This document shows, in pieces, positions 14,344 to 24,475 of a stretch of DNA of 64,000 nucleotides. The notes beneath the pieces were generated by a model. That model saw only the letters and a list, made by a program, of their open reading frames with translations, made no database searches and was not told the DNA's origin. Source of the stretch: Planctomycetota bacterium (GTDB lineage: Bacteria; Planctomycetota; B15-G4; SIAN01). How positions within the stretch are numbered: the first letter of the stretch is position 1; each line of letters starts with the position of its first letter. The stretch lies in contig JANQQL010000050.1 in assembly GCA_028289345.1 (NCBI GenBank), forward strand, positions 62,001 to 126,000, given 5' to 3'. Both the position numbers and the translations under genes were made by a program.

Positions 14344-17054
14344 TTTCGACAGATCCAACCCGTCCGAGTTGCCGGATCCGAGTTTTGTGGGCCACCTTTC
14401 TGATCGCCGGGGGATTTGTTCAAACGTCTGCAGCCAAACAGGAATCCCTCGAGCCGTCGACGGCGGTTGAGCAACTCATCCAATGGAGCGCGATCGCGGA
14501 AACGCTTGCGCCAGACGATTGCCTCGATCACTGGATTGATTGGGAAACCCATCTGCAGGAGGGCCTGATCGAAGGGGCGTGGAGCGAGCACAGCCCGGCG
14601 GATCAAAGAGAGCTTGGTCAGCAGGCCTATCATCTCTTGAAAGTGGTGGACCGCTTGGTGGTCCGCTCCGGACAACTCGACACAGAAGAACAGTTCACCT
14701 TTCAAGAAATCGCGATCAGCGCCGCCCGAACCGCCGAGAACGAAGAGTGGGTTTTGTACCGATTCTTTCGGCTGGCTCGATTGCACCAAGAAAGCGGTGA
14801 TCTCGAGCATGCCATCCGTCTGCTCGAGGACGCCATCAATGCTTGCCCCGCGGCCCCCAACACCCTTGCTCTGGCATTCCTGACTCTTGCCGAGTTCCGA
14901 GCGCAATGCGGTCAGTACCAAGAGGCCCTTGCAGCCTTGGATTCGTGTGAGCAATACAAACATCAGGGTACGGGACCTCGAGTTGCGTTGTCCCTTCCAG
15001 CTCAGCGCGCGGGGATCCTCCTGAAACAGGGGTTACCGGACAAAGCACGGGAATTCATCGACAAGTCTTTGCAACTCGCCTCGCGACTTCGCTCCGAAGG
15101 GCTCGACGCCAGCACCGTGGTCGTGACTGCTTACCTGCGAAACGTCGAGCACGCCCTGGCGGTAGGCCAATTCCGTGCGGTTGACAAAATCGTCGAGGAA
15201 TACTTGGCGGATCGCCGACTGTTCCGTGCCGAGCCCCGGGCCGCAATGACTCTTCGCACGCTTCTCGCCACGGCTTGGATGGCACGGGTTGAAGAGGAGC
15301 CCAGTCTGCGGGAACGCGGAGTGCGTCAGTGTCAGGACGTGCTGGCCTCGCCAAATTCCTACGCAGCCGATCGGTGGAAATGCTACGTGCTGCTTACCGA
15401 CGACGCACTCAGCCAAGGGGACTGGGAGGAAGCCTCCCAGCACCTCGAAACGCTCGAAACATCCATTCCCGAGTCCTCTCGCACCCTTGCTCAGAAACTC
15501 GAGGCGGATTGCCTTGCCGCCCGCGTGACTCTCGAGAGTCCTGCACCTGTCGCGCAGCTCCCAGTGATCGAAGCACGCCTCGAAGACCGGATGGACGAGC
15601 TGTGGTCATCCTGGAACGCCGCGCGCCTCAGCCAAGAAGAGGTCGGTTTCCTTCTTTACCGAGAAGCCAGAGCTCTGGTGTCCCAACTTTTTCGCGTGAG
15701 CAAAGCGCGATCTGGCGACGAAGGCGTATGGCGTGCTCTGCAGCACCTTCTTCGCATCGATTCACTTGGCTCGGTATTCGCTGAACTGCAGGCGGTGATT
15801 CCTCAAGAACCACGGGATGCCATCGCTTCTTTGGTTGATCAAAAACGCGGGCTCCTGATGTTTCCTCCGGGGGATCGCGTCACTCATGTCGTGGCCGTCG
15901 ATGACCGTGGCATTGCGCACGAAGAACTGGAGTCGTACCGAGCTCTGCGAGATCTGACAGGCGCGTACTTGCAATGCCTGTTCCGACCTGCCACAGACAG
16001 CAATCGTCACCAAGCAGCGACCGAGGACCGAGAAAGACAACTTGCTCGAGAGATCGGTCAGCGGGTCCTGCCTGCCACGATTCAAGAAAAGCTGAAGAGC
16101 TGGTCACATGTCCAAGTGGTGGGGACGGGCTTCTTTCACTCGATTCCCCTGGAGTGGCTGATTCTCGAAGACGACAGTCGGGTGGGGCTTACGCGTTCCG
16201 TGCACTACTTGCCCTCGGCGACCCTGGCACCACGACTCGACGAACGTGCTCGTGACTGGCGCCACCAAGACGTGGACCGACATTGCTTGCTCATCGGCGG
16301 CAGTCGGCCGAGTTCCCAGATCCTGTCGTTCGCGACCGGTCTCCGCCAGCTTTCCATCGAGAAGCCAACCGCTGACAATCTCCTCGGCAGCTATCCGAGC
16401 GATCGGATTGCCGCGATCCTCAATGAGAGCGCGACCGAGCCCGCACTCCAGGCCATGGAAGGTAGCGCGACTCGCGTCCTCCAATTTCTCGGCCATTCCG
16501 TTTGGGACGGCAATCGGCCGGGGGCCCCGCTGGGGCTCGTGCTCGCTCCCACCGATCAAACGGACGGAGTTCTTTGGGCCCCAGAGATCGCGACGCTGCC
16601 TCAGGCGTCATTCGCCATGTTGACGTCTTGTCGATCGGGGAGCGGTCGCGAACGGCGAGGTGACCACCACGCGGCCGACTTGGCCGGTGCATGGCTAGCC
16701 AAGGGCACGCCCACGGTGCTCGTCACGAAGGCAGACTTGCGATACGACGTCGCGGTGGAACTTTCGCAGTCACTTCATGAATCGCTAAGGGCCGGACTCC
16801 CTCCTGCCATTGCCTTACAGGATGTTCGCCGTGACTTCTGGAACAAGTATGGCGGGCAAGCTCCGCTCCTGTTGGGAATGGTTCGGATTGTTGGGGCCGG
16901 ACTCGAGCCGGTCTTTCCTCTCCACGAAAGGTCTTCCCCAAACACGAACCAGGCTTGGTGGCTTCTGGTCTTTGCAGGCTTCCTCACGATGGCATTCGTG
17001 TGGACGAAAAGGGGGAAACTGACCAAACCGAAAGCCACTCCGCCCGGTTCGTGA
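14340..17054 (+). CDS. Exported TPR-CHAT caspase-like protease (module A)
   Basis: A 904-residue protein. A signal peptide (about residues 12-34) is followed by TPR-type helical repeats to about residue 430, an alpha-helical linker, a C-terminal CHAT domain and a final transmembrane helix near 880-898. CHAT is a clan CD caspase/separase-like peptidase fold. The catalytic dyad is visible as His719 in FLGHSVWDG and Cys764 in LTSCRSG. Its ATG overlaps the preceding stop (ATGA). TPR-CHAT proteins commonly act as regulated proteases in defence or stress signalling. Linkage to an ECF sigma/anti-sigma pair suggests envelope sensing, possibly cleavage of the anti-sigma protein. It converges with the FG-GAP gene, leaving 14 bases between stops. 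Confidence 0.9.
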   Translation: MISTDPTRPSCRIRVLWATFLIAGGFVQTSAAKQESLEPSTAVEQLIQWSAIAETLAPDDCLDHWIDWETHLQEGLIEGAWSEHSPADQRELGQQAYHLLKVVDRLVVRSGQLDTEEQFTFQEIAISAARTAENEEWVLYRFFRLARLHQESGDLEHAIRLLEDAINACPAAPNTLALAFLTLAEFRAQCGQYQEALAALDSCEQYKHQGTGPRVALSLPAQRAGILLKQGLPDKAREFIDKSLQLASRLRSEGLDASTVVVTAYLRNVEHALAVGQFRAVDKIVEEYLADRRLFRAEPRAAMTLRTLLATAWMARVEEEPSLRERGVRQCQDVLASPNSYAADRWKCYVLLTDDALSQGDWEEASQHLETLETSIPESSRTLAQKLEADCLAARVTLESPAPVAQLPVIEARLEDRMDELWSSWNAARLSQEEVGFLLYREARALVSQLFRVSKARSGDEGVWRALQHLLRIDSLGSVFAELQAVIPQEPRDAIASLVDQKRGLLMFPPGDRVTHVVAVDDRGIAHEELESYRALRDLTGAYLQCLFRPATDSNRHQAATEDRERQLAREIGQRVLPATIQEKLKSWSHVQVVGTGFFHSIPLEWLILEDDSRVGLTRSVHYLPSATLAPRLDERARDWRHQDVDRHCLLIGGSRPSSQILSFATGLRQLSIEKPTADNLLGSYPSDRIAAILNESATEPALQAMEGSATRVLQFLGHSVWDGNRPGAPLGLVLAPTDQTDGVLWAPEIATLPQASFAMLTSCRSGSGRERRGDHHAADLAGAWLAKGTPTVLVTKADLRYDVAVELSQSLHESLRAGLPPAIALQDVRRDFWNKYGGQAPLLLGMVRIVGAGLEPVFPLHERSSPNTNQAWWLLVFAGFLTMAFVWTKRGKLTKPKATPPGS

Positions 17055-17068
17055 ATCCTCGACCGAGA

Positions 17069-18784
17069 TCAATTGGGCGGCGCCGTGGCCCCCTTCGGCG
17101 GGTTGTCGTCGTACTCACCAGGATCGTCCAATGGAGTGATGCCCGAACCGCCGGCACGATCGACCCCGACATCGGCTGGAAGAACAATCGGCACAGAAAT
17201 GGCTTCGTCGAAATGGGTTTCGGTGACGGCAAGTAGAGTCGAAAACTTGTACAAAGTTCGTGGCCCCGCCAGAGAGAGGTTCGAACCCGACTTCTGAACC
17301 AATCTCCATTCCAACCAGAACACAGTGTCCGTCACGACATCGACCTCCCCATCGATCGGGACAGTCAGGGTTTGCGAGGCCTCAATCTCGCTCCACGGGA
17401 TCTCGTCAGTGAAGTGGGCGACTTGTTCGACCGCATCATCCAAGGAAGGTTGCCGCCAAACCACCAGCTCGAGATGGGTGGGGTTGGGAATCGGATCGGT
17501 GGGTAGTTCTAGATCGAGCTCGAGGGTACCGGTGGAGGTTTGAAGGGGGTCGCCCGCGACCCACTGGTATTCCCCGCCGGGGGCCCAGGTGGTCTCGTCT
17601 TCGGACTCGACGTATGGCACCAAGAGCTTTTGCGAGTCATCATCCGCCAAGGCACTTGGCAGCATCACCATTTGGTCGAACGCGTCAATCCCCACCAGCA
17701 GGTCATGGTCGCCGTCCAGATCGAAGTCCGCCACCGCCGGCCGACCCGTTTGTCCGAGCGCGGGGGAGCCTCCGAGCCCCGCGTCCACCAGCTGCGCACT
17801 GAGCCAACTGAACGTGTCTCCCGGGACCCCACGATTGATGAACACCACCGGGTCAGTGCTTGCTTCGCTGGTCAAAACCAGATCGTCGTCGCCCTCTCCT
17901 GTGAAATCGGCAGCAGCAATGCCCTGGACGCCGGTCTGCCCAAGGTCGATCGGGGTTTCGTATTGGAAAGCAGCATCCATGACATGCAGAAGATGGTTGT
18001 TGCTGCCTGCAGCCACCAGAACAGCCACCAAGCGCGACGGTGCGGTCCCTGCATTCTGTCGAAATGCTGCCACGGACCCCGTCACCAAGGATGCCTCTTG
18101 GTAATAGAGCAACGCCCCGTCCAAAGAGACGACTTCGATTCGGTCTGTCGCGAGATAAGCCACGTCGGGACGGGGAACCCCGTCCCAGTCGACCAAAGCA
18201 AAGTCGATCACCGTGGACGTCGTCGGCAACGCCGTCGTGATCGCGTTTCCGAGAACGTTCTCGATCTTGCTGAGCCCAGCACCTGGTTTGTATCCGACGA
18301 CTTCGTAGGTTTCGAAGCGCCGAGTCGCCACGAGACGAGTGATGCCATTCGAGAGTCCGGTGGAGGAAATCTCTTCGTACAGGAAATAGTCAGCAATGAC
18401 CGTTGATGTCGGACTGCTGGACAGGGACGCGTCCCAGTCAAACCACAGGTGAAACAACCCATCGTCGTTCGCGACCACCAGCGAGTCCGTCCCGGTCGGT
18501 GCTCCTCCTTCGAGGACGGCAAAATCGTTCGCCGCCAGGGGGATGCTCAATGACGACGAGTACTGCCCCGGTCCAAACAGAAACAGCAAGGTGCCGTTGC
18601 GATGCGAGATCGCATCGGGGACGAGGTCCCCCGTCATTTCTGCGGCCACCAGGCGGCCGAACTCCGACGATGGCTCCATCACGGTGAACCTGGCAGCTTC
18701 AAAAGTCGCCGATTGCGCAAACCCCGAAGGCCCCAGGAGCAAAGACACTCCCCACCACCCAAACATGACCAAGGCGTTCTTCAT
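17069..18784 (-). CDS. Secreted FG-GAP/VCBS-repeat protein
   Basis: A 571-residue exported protein. The ATG at 18784 gives a clear signal peptide (FGWWGVSLLLGPSGFAQS). Calcium-type FG-GAP/VCBS repeats are visible in the middle: GIAAADFTGEGDDDLVL, PAVADFDLDGDHDLLV and FALVDWDGVPRPDVAYL. These are the blades of an integrin-alpha-like beta-propeller. The C-terminal region, from about residue 430, is a beta-rich domain followed by a Pro/Asn-rich end. Such proteins act outside the cell in binding or adhesion; the ligand is unknown. It is transcribed divergently from the acylase gene. Confidence 0.87.
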   Translation of the reverse strand: MKNALVMFGWWGVSLLLGPSGFAQSATFEAARFTVMEPSSEFGRLVAAEMTGDLVPDAISHRNGTLLFLFGPGQYSSSLSIPLAANDFAVLEGGAPTGTDSLVVANDDGLFHLWFDWDASLSSSPTSTVIADYFLYEEISSTGLSNGITRLVATRRFETYEVVGYKPGAGLSKIENVLGNAITTALPTTSTVIDFALVDWDGVPRPDVAYLATDRIEVVSLDGALLYYQEASLVTGSVAAFRQNAGTAPSRLVAVLVAAGSNNHLLHVMDAAFQYETPIDLGQTGVQGIAAADFTGEGDDDLVLTSEASTDPVVFINRGVPGDTFSWLSAQLVDAGLGGSPALGQTGRPAVADFDLDGDHDLLVGIDAFDQMVMLPSALADDDSQKLLVPYVESEDETTWAPGGEYQWVAGDPLQTSTGTLELDLELPTDPIPNPTHLELVVWRQPSLDDAVEQVAHFTDEIPWSEIEASQTLTVPIDGEVDVVTDTVFWLEWRLVQKSGSNLSLAGPRTLYKFSTLLAVTETHFDEAISVPIVLPADVGVDRAGGSGITPLDDPGEYDDNPPKGATAPPN

Positions 18785-18915
18785 TGCTAGCGGTGCTCTC
18801 TTCCAAAGATGTCCTGCCTCAACCCCCGCCGAATGTGCTCTGCCGTTCCAGCGGTCGACCCGTCTCCGGGGCCGCTTTTGCGGCACGCGAACGAAGCGAT
18901 CGGGGCAACCTCCAT

Positions 18916-18930
18916 AGTTTCACAAAATCC
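18916..18930 (+). promoter_or_regulatory. Shared upstream motif, copy 2
   Basis: AGTTTCACAAAATCC differs at one position from the motif at 12947-12961. It is in the divergent region between the FG-GAP gene and the acylase gene, 131 bases before the acylase ATG, and is followed by ACTTTGCG at 18996-19003 as in copy 1. Confidence 0.3.
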
Positions 18931-19060
18931 GAGAATCTTTGCTGACGGGACGTTTCCCCTGGTCCCGCGCCCTTCACGGCACCGCTGATCCTGAAACTTT
19001 GCGCTCACTGCCAGTCGCTTTCACGGCCGAACCCGTTTCGTTCCTTATTGGGAGACAGCC

Positions 19061-22000
19061 ATGAAACTGAGAAACCCGAGGCTCGGCGGCAAGCACCGAG
19101 CGATTGTCGACACGGCCATGAGCGTCCTCTTACTGGGCGCCACGGCGGCCCCCGGCTCGTTGCAAGCAGCTCAGGTTTGTACGGGCGGCGCGCTGGAAGC
19201 AGTGGTTTTCCGCGACAAGAACGGCATCCCTCACATTCGGACGGAGAACGAGGAGGCTGCCTGGTATGCGCTGGGATACGAGGAGGGGCGCGACGCACTT
19301 TGGGAAGTGCAGAAGAACATCAAGCTGTTCCAAGGGCGGGCAGCCGAACGTCTCGGAGACGGGGTCAAAGTCGGAAACTTGCCTTTCCCCATGGGATTCC
19401 ATGTGCTTTCCGACATGGTGGTCAAGATCTACGACACTCACCTTGGGGGAATGACCGAAAGCGACCTGATGGAGTTGTTGAAGGACACTTCAGCTCCCGG
19501 CCCTCTGCAAGACCAGCTGTTCCACAACTTGAAAGCCTATGCCCGGGGTCTGGACGACTTTCGCGAACACCTGAAAGGAAACTCCGGTCTTCTTCCCGAA
19601 GAAGAAGACATGCGTCAGTGGCTCGTGGACCATAACGCGAACTGGGCGTTGGAAGAGACCATCGACGTGCAAGACGTCGCCAGCTGGGGGGGCTGGGCCA
19701 AAGCCGTCTCGAACTTCACCGCGGCGGCGTTGATGGACGCCAATCCCCATCCCGCTCCCGTCCCCCCGCTGTCGGCTTCCACGCCTAGCGTTGCGATCGG
19801 AGGGTGGGACACCGATCCAGGAACTCAGTTTCTGAAATCAGTGTTCGCACCGCTCGGACTCGGCGGGTCCAACGGGATGGCTTGGAGCTTCGGTTTTCTG
19901 GAAGAGCAAGGAGTCGGCTACGCCGGCTGTGTTGGCGATCAGCAGGGAGCCGGGCAGCTGCCATTCCTGTATCCCAACGGGACCGGCGTCGACGAGGCCG
20001 AGTTCCACATCTACTACGCCCACCTGGATGTCGAGCCCGCGGGCGGCACAGACCCCGGATACAGCACTTTTGGATTCCTGCGGCACGGAGCGGGTGCCTT
20101 CTTCACCTCCCACAACGACAACGTGGCATTTGGCGGAAGCGTCGCGGCCGCCAACATCGCGGACGGCTTTCTCTTGCGCCTCGAGCAGAACGCCGACAAG
20201 AGCATCGCAGATCCCCCTCGCTACTTTTCCTACTACGAAAATGGCGGGACCGGCGACTTCGTCGACTTCGTGAACGACTCCGTAACCGTGGTCCGGAAGG
20301 ACGGTCCAGACTTCGTCGTCTCGTTTCAGCGGGCTGGCCCGTTCGGCGTGGTGTACAACACCACCCCTTTCTGGGCAGACAACACCACGAGCTGGGGAGC
20401 CTCCAACGCTTTCTACACCGAGCCCGACCCCACGGATCCGGATGCACGAGTCCCCGTCGTCGTTGCTTACCGGTGCCCCCATGACAATGCAGTGGACGAC
20501 CTGTCCGGCTCCGACGACCATCATTCGCGGCTCGTGGTCGGAGGCTATCGTCTGATGCGGGCCCGTGACGTGCAAGACGTTCGAGTCGCTTTGGAGAACC
20601 ACGATCTCGGATACACCGTCGACATCTGCGCGGTCGATCGAGAGGGCCGGCTCTATTCGACATTGGCGGGCACCATTCCCCAACGCGGAGTGGATTCCGA
20701 GTTGCTCCTGGATGGCTGGACTTCCTTGAGCAAGTTCGACATCTACGACAAAGACGGGGAGCCCGTCCCAGCTCGCTGGCCGAGCGATCGAAAGTTCGAC
20801 TGGCAACTCGAAAGCGACGGACATCCGAAGTATCTGGTTCCCGGAGAAACCGGCAACCCCGCCGAGTACCTCCCTTACGTTTACTTCAACCCCCTGGACA
20901 GCGACGACGAACCGGCCGAAGTCCCCTACACACCAGGCCAGAACGACTACGAGAATCCGGGATTCGTGACTGCTTCCAACGATGTCGTCTGGCACTTCTA
21001 CAAGAAGCGCTACCAGCAGATCGACCTCTCGGATCCCGTCAATCCGGTGATCGGCGACAACGCGATTCTCGACCGCACGCTCAAGAGCTGGACCCTCTAT
21101 CACGTGTGGGCCTATGGCGAAACGTTCGAAGCGCTCGACAAGAATCAGCAGATGATCGATCACTTCCTCGACATCGACGAGTCGGGAAACTTGATGGACT
21201 TGGCCGAAGCCAAAGAATTCACCGTGAGTCGAGATCTGTATGTCCCCGAGGACTTCCAATCTTGGGACGAGAATGCTCAGGCCTACGTCCCTCCCGCGGA
21301 CCCTCAACTCGCCACTTTGCCCGTCACGGTGCGCGTCCTGAAGGAGCTCCAGAACAACCTTTCCTCCATTGAGCAAGAAGCCGATCGAGAGTCTCGATTC
21401 TTCAAGGACTTGTGGGAAGCTCTCTGGAGACCCCAAGGGCTTTGGCATCTGAAGACGGTGACTCCGACGCTCGCCGTCTGGATGAACCTGAAGAACGCGT
21501 GGATCGACAATGCAGCGTCCACTTTCTACTACCCGAATCTGATGTTCCCCGGAACGGGTTTCGAGAATCGGGCGTATGACTTTGAGATGCCGGAGGACGG
21601 AGCACTGGTTGATTTCTTCTGGGAGCAGACTTGGCTCGCAGAGGGTGTCGAGCCAAAGGCAGACGGCGGAGTCAGCCTCAGCGCTCAGGAACGCAACGAC
21701 CTCGACGTTGCGTTGAACAAGCTGATTCTTTGGGATGGCCCCGTCCCCTATCAACGAAACGCCTCCAGCGCTTCGGCTCTCCTTTTCGAAGAGTTCAAAC
21801 AGGGCTTCCAAGCCGCCAACTACCCTCACGCCCGTCGCTTTGTTCCCGTGTTCGATGGTGCCGTGGTGTCATCGAGCGTCCCCTATGACGACGCGGACTT
21901 TCCCAACCAACCCCAAACAACGATCCCACTGGTGGCCGGAGCTTTGCCCCACGCACTGATGGGCGATGATGAGCTCGATGCTCCTGGACTCTCCTACGAT

Positions 22001-22924
22001 GGAGAGTTCCTGCTGAACGATCCGAGGTCGTGGAACGAGTTCGAGTCCATGGCGTTTCCTCGGTTGACCTGGGCTTCGATGTGGATGCCTCAAGGCTCAC
22101 TCCACACCATCACCAACCATCTGGAGATTAGCGAAGACGTCTACAACAGCTTGTACCTCCCCAATGGCACCGTGAAGTCGGTCCTCAGTGCATCCGACGT
22201 CAATCACATCGTGACCTTCCTTTTGGACCTCGGGGGTTTCTATAGCGAGGAGGGGGCCAGTTCTCCGCAAGCTTCACAACCATCTACGAAGAAAGACCCC
22301 TATGACGACTGGATGGACAGTTGGTCATCCAACAACCCCACGGCGTCCCCCCATGCCTCTGGTTACCCGCTGACGCGCAACATGGTGCGCGTGGCGATGC
22401 TTCGCCGTCTGCTCGATGCGGACTCTTTCATCAACGACCATGGTCTCGGCACCTACGGCGAGGTCGTTCGTGGCCGAGCGTTTGCCTACGACGGTGACCA
22501 AAAATGGCCGCCCGATGGGTCCCAACCCGATCCTTCTGAAGGCGCTCCCAACGAAGGCTATGGATTCGCTGGAGCGGTTCCGTTCCCAGACCTCGAACAG
22601 TCCTTTGTCGATGGGAACTACACCCCCTTCAAGTTTCAGTTCCAAAGAGGCGAAGGCTTCTCCGAGCGCTTCTGGGCCCGCCCGGTTTCCACCTGGCCTC
22701 TGGTCACCTTCTTTCCGAACAACGGTCGTGCTCCGGAGTCTTACTTCTGGGTCTCCCCTGGAAATCGAGTCATGGCCTTTGATTCGATTCACTTTCCCGG
22801 GTTGATGGAAGCGGTCAACCAAAACACCTTGGCAACGACCCACTACAACGACTACCGCAGACCCAACAACTGGTCCACCGAGATGGGTCACGACAGCCCG
22901 CAACAATACTGTTACACCCCGTAG
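19061..22924 (+). CDS. Very large penicillin-acylase-family Ntn hydrolase
   Basis: A 1287-residue exported protein; GGGAG lies 6 bases before the ATG and a signal peptide ends near residue 37. N-terminal acylase features are AVVFRDKNGIPHIRTENEEAA and a helical alpha-chain region. The maturation site is GGSNGMAW, with the predicted autocatalytic nucleophile Ser270 that becomes the beta-chain N-terminus. Downstream is the family motif HNDNVAFGG. Penicillin-acylase-family enzymes hydrolyse amides such as acyl-homoserine lactones, penicillins or acylated lipopeptides and are usually 700-850 residues. This one is about 450 longer, mostly in the beta-chain half. The substrate is unknown. A stable hairpin follows the stop codon. 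Confidence 0.88.
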   Translation: MKLRNPRLGGKHRAIVDTAMSVLLLGATAAPGSLQAAQVCTGGALEAVVFRDKNGIPHIRTENEEAAWYALGYEEGRDALWEVQKNIKLFQGRAAERLGDGVKVGNLPFPMGFHVLSDMVVKIYDTHLGGMTESDLMELLKDTSAPGPLQDQLFHNLKAYARGLDDFREHLKGNSGLLPEEEDMRQWLVDHNANWALEETIDVQDVASWGGWAKAVSNFTAAALMDANPHPAPVPPLSASTPSVAIGGWDTDPGTQFLKSVFAPLGLGGSNGMAWSFGFLEEQGVGYAGCVGDQQGAGQLPFLYPNGTGVDEAEFHIYYAHLDVEPAGGTDPGYSTFGFLRHGAGAFFTSHNDNVAFGGSVAAANIADGFLLRLEQNADKSIADPPRYFSYYENGGTGDFVDFVNDSVTVVRKDGPDFVVSFQRAGPFGVVYNTTPFWADNTTSWGASNAFYTEPDPTDPDARVPVVVAYRCPHDNAVDDLSGSDDHHSRLVVGGYRLMRARDVQDVRVALENHDLGYTVDICAVDREGRLYSTLAGTIPQRGVDSELLLDGWTSLSKFDIYDKDGEPVPARWPSDRKFDWQLESDGHPKYLVPGETGNPAEYLPYVYFNPLDSDDEPAEVPYTPGQNDYENPGFVTASNDVVWHFYKKRYQQIDLSDPVNPVIGDNAILDRTLKSWTLYHVWAYGETFEALDKNQQMIDHFLDIDESGNLMDLAEAKEFTVSRDLYVPEDFQSWDENAQAYVPPADPQLATLPVTVRVLKELQNNLSSIEQEADRESRFFKDLWEALWRPQGLWHLKTVTPTLAVWMNLKNAWIDNAASTFYYPNLMFPGTGFENRAYDFEMPEDGALVDFFWEQTWLAEGVEPKADGGVSLSAQERNDLDVALNKLILWDGPVPYQRNASSASALLFEEFKQGFQAANYPHARRFVPVFDGAVVSSSVPYDDADFPNQPQTTIPLVAGALPHALMGDDELDAPGLSYDGEFLLNDPRSWNEFESMAFPRLTWASMWMPQGSLHTITNHLEISEDVYNSLYLPNGTVKSVLSASDVNHIVTFLLDLGGFYSEEGASSPQASQPSTKKDPYDDWMDSWSSNNPTASPHASGYPLTRNMVRVAMLRRLLDADSFINDHGLGTYGEVVRGRAFAYDGDQKWPPDGSQPDPSEGAPNEGYGFAGAVPFPDLEQSFVDGNYTPFKFQFQRGEGFSERFWARPVSTWPLVTFFPNNGRAPESYFWVSPGNRVMAFDSIHFPGLMEAVNQNTLATTHYNDYRRPNNWSTEMGHDSPQQYCYTP

Positions 22925-22956
22925 CGCTCTCCGGGTCGATCTCTGATCGCGTCAAA

Positions 22957-22989
22957 CCGGTGGCGGTGGGTCATCCCTGCCGCCACCGG
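22957..22989 (+). terminator. GC-rich hairpin after the acylase gene
   Basis: Ten-base perfect arms CCGGTGGCGG (22957-22966) and CCGCCACCGG (22980-22989), with an inner GGG/CCC pairing, lie 33 bases after the stop codon. There is no T tract, so it may act as an RNA 3' stabiliser or a factor-assisted terminator. Confidence 0.45.
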
Positions 22990-23119
22990 CCCATTGACGA
23001 ACCTCCGGCAACACCGCCCTTCGGCAGAACTCCCGAAGAAAGGGCGGAAGAATTCGCTCGAGCTTGCGGATATCCGGCAGAAGGCGCCCTCCCTTTGCCA
23101 ATTGCCTCGGAGATCCCTC

Positions 23120-24448
23120 ATGAACTCACCCATTTCGCGAGCGACTTTCATTTCCTTGCTGACCACGACAACAGTTGTCGAAACCGGTCGTGGATTGGCT
23201 CAGTCTTTGCCGATTCGTGCAAACCTGGATTCCACGATCATCTGCGCCACCAGCAAGACCACTTCCATTCGATCTGGACTCAAGGGCTTTCCCGTCGTAG
23301 AGCCTCACGTGTCTGCCCACCCTTCCAACAACGACCATCTCCTCATCGCCGCGATGGTCGTCACGGACATCGAAAACGCTTACGAGAGTAGCCGACTCTC
23401 GAGCTTTGTTTCTCTCGATGGCGGTCAGTCGTGGACGGAAACTGCCCATGATTGGTGGGGCTATGACCCGTGGACGGCAATCCTTCGCGACGGAACCACG
23501 GTGATGACCTGGATCGGAACTCCCGGCGAGTTTCAGGGGCAGTACCCAATTCGATTCTTCTCTTCTCCGGATGGCGGACTGACTTGGAGTGACCAGATCC
23601 AGACTTTGCCAGGCGGACACGACGGAACCAAGGTCGTCGGCTTCGAGGAAGAGTTCTACTTCACCACCGTACACTTTCGCGGCCACGGGGCAGATGTGGT
23701 TCTTTATCACAACGACGGAGCCGGTCTTTTCGAGGAAATGGCAAGGATTCCGAATGAAGGTCGGCGGCTGAACTTCTGCGAACCGGCAATGCTCACCGAT
23801 GGGACCGTCATCGTTCCGGTGGCTCACGGTGGATCTGCCTGGGTTCACGCGTACGATCCACTCACGGAAGAACTCTCCGCGGCCGACTCCGTCACGCAGA
23901 ACTCCGGCGGAGCCCGGGGCTACTTGCACCTCACGGCGGACACCAACGAGGAGTCGGCCTTCACGGACCGGCTGTACTTTGTGCGCGCCGTGGGGGGCGC
24001 TGCCGGACGCGGGATTTGGCTGAATCAATCCCAAGACCGGGGGCTCACCTGGCACCCGGATCGGCGAATCGACCTGTTTGCGGGTGCAAGGCCCAGTGAG
24101 GCACTCGTTCCCAGCGCTACGGTCAATCGACAAGGAGTTCTCGGAGTGTCTTGGGTCGACCGTCACAACACGGGAAATGGCAACGACGTGTACTTCACCG
24201 CGTCCTGCGACGGCGGTCAGAGTTTTTCAGAACCCGTCCGAGTGACGCGAGTCAGTAGCGATCCCCGAACAGAAGGCAACGGCGATGTCGCCAACAAGTT
24301 CCCCGGAGGAGGCCATTACCTCGGAATCGCGGCTCGCCTCGACGGAAGTTTTCAGCTGGTCTGGAGTGATAGCCGCAGCGGTCGATTCGAACTTCAAACG
24401 AGCCAGGTAAAGGTGAAGCGGCTCGCAAAGCAAGCCGCCACCGATTGA
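23120..24448 (+). CDS. Exported Asp-box (BNR/sialidase-like) beta-propeller protein
   Basis: A 442-residue protein with GGAG 8 bases before the ATG at 23120 and an N-terminal signal-like segment ending near GLAQS. At least four Asp-box motifs (S-x-D-x-G-x-T/S-W/F) are visible: SLDGGQSW, SPDGGLTW, SQDRGLTW and SCDGGQSF. They are spaced as in six-bladed sialidase-type propellers. The catalytic Arg triad and Tyr/Glu pair of true sialidases cannot be confirmed by eye, so glycosidase activity is not claimed. It follows the acylase gene on the same strand after a hairpin and converges with the next gene. Confidence 0.85.
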   Translation: MNSPISRATFISLLTTTTVVETGRGLAQSLPIRANLDSTIICATSKTTSIRSGLKGFPVVEPHVSAHPSNNDHLLIAAMVVTDIENAYESSRLSSFVSLDGGQSWTETAHDWWGYDPWTAILRDGTTVMTWIGTPGEFQGQYPIRFFSSPDGGLTWSDQIQTLPGGHDGTKVVGFEEEFYFTTVHFRGHGADVVLYHNDGAGLFEEMARIPNEGRRLNFCEPAMLTDGTVIVPVAHGGSAWVHAYDPLTEELSAADSVTQNSGGARGYLHLTADTNEESAFTDRLYFVRAVGGAAGRGIWLNQSQDRGLTWHPDRRIDLFAGARPSEALVPSATVNRQGVLGVSWVDRHNTGNGNDVYFTASCDGGQSFSEPVRVTRVSSDPRTEGNGDVANKFPGGGHYLGIAARLDGSFQLVWSDSRSGRFELQTSQVKVKRLAKQAATD

Positions 24449-24475
24449 CCTAGAAACCGACGAGGGGCCACCAGG

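Noticed and set aside
19838..21829. A 663-residue minus-strand open frame
   Set aside because: It is fully antisense to the acylase gene, which shows the nucleophile and other family motifs.
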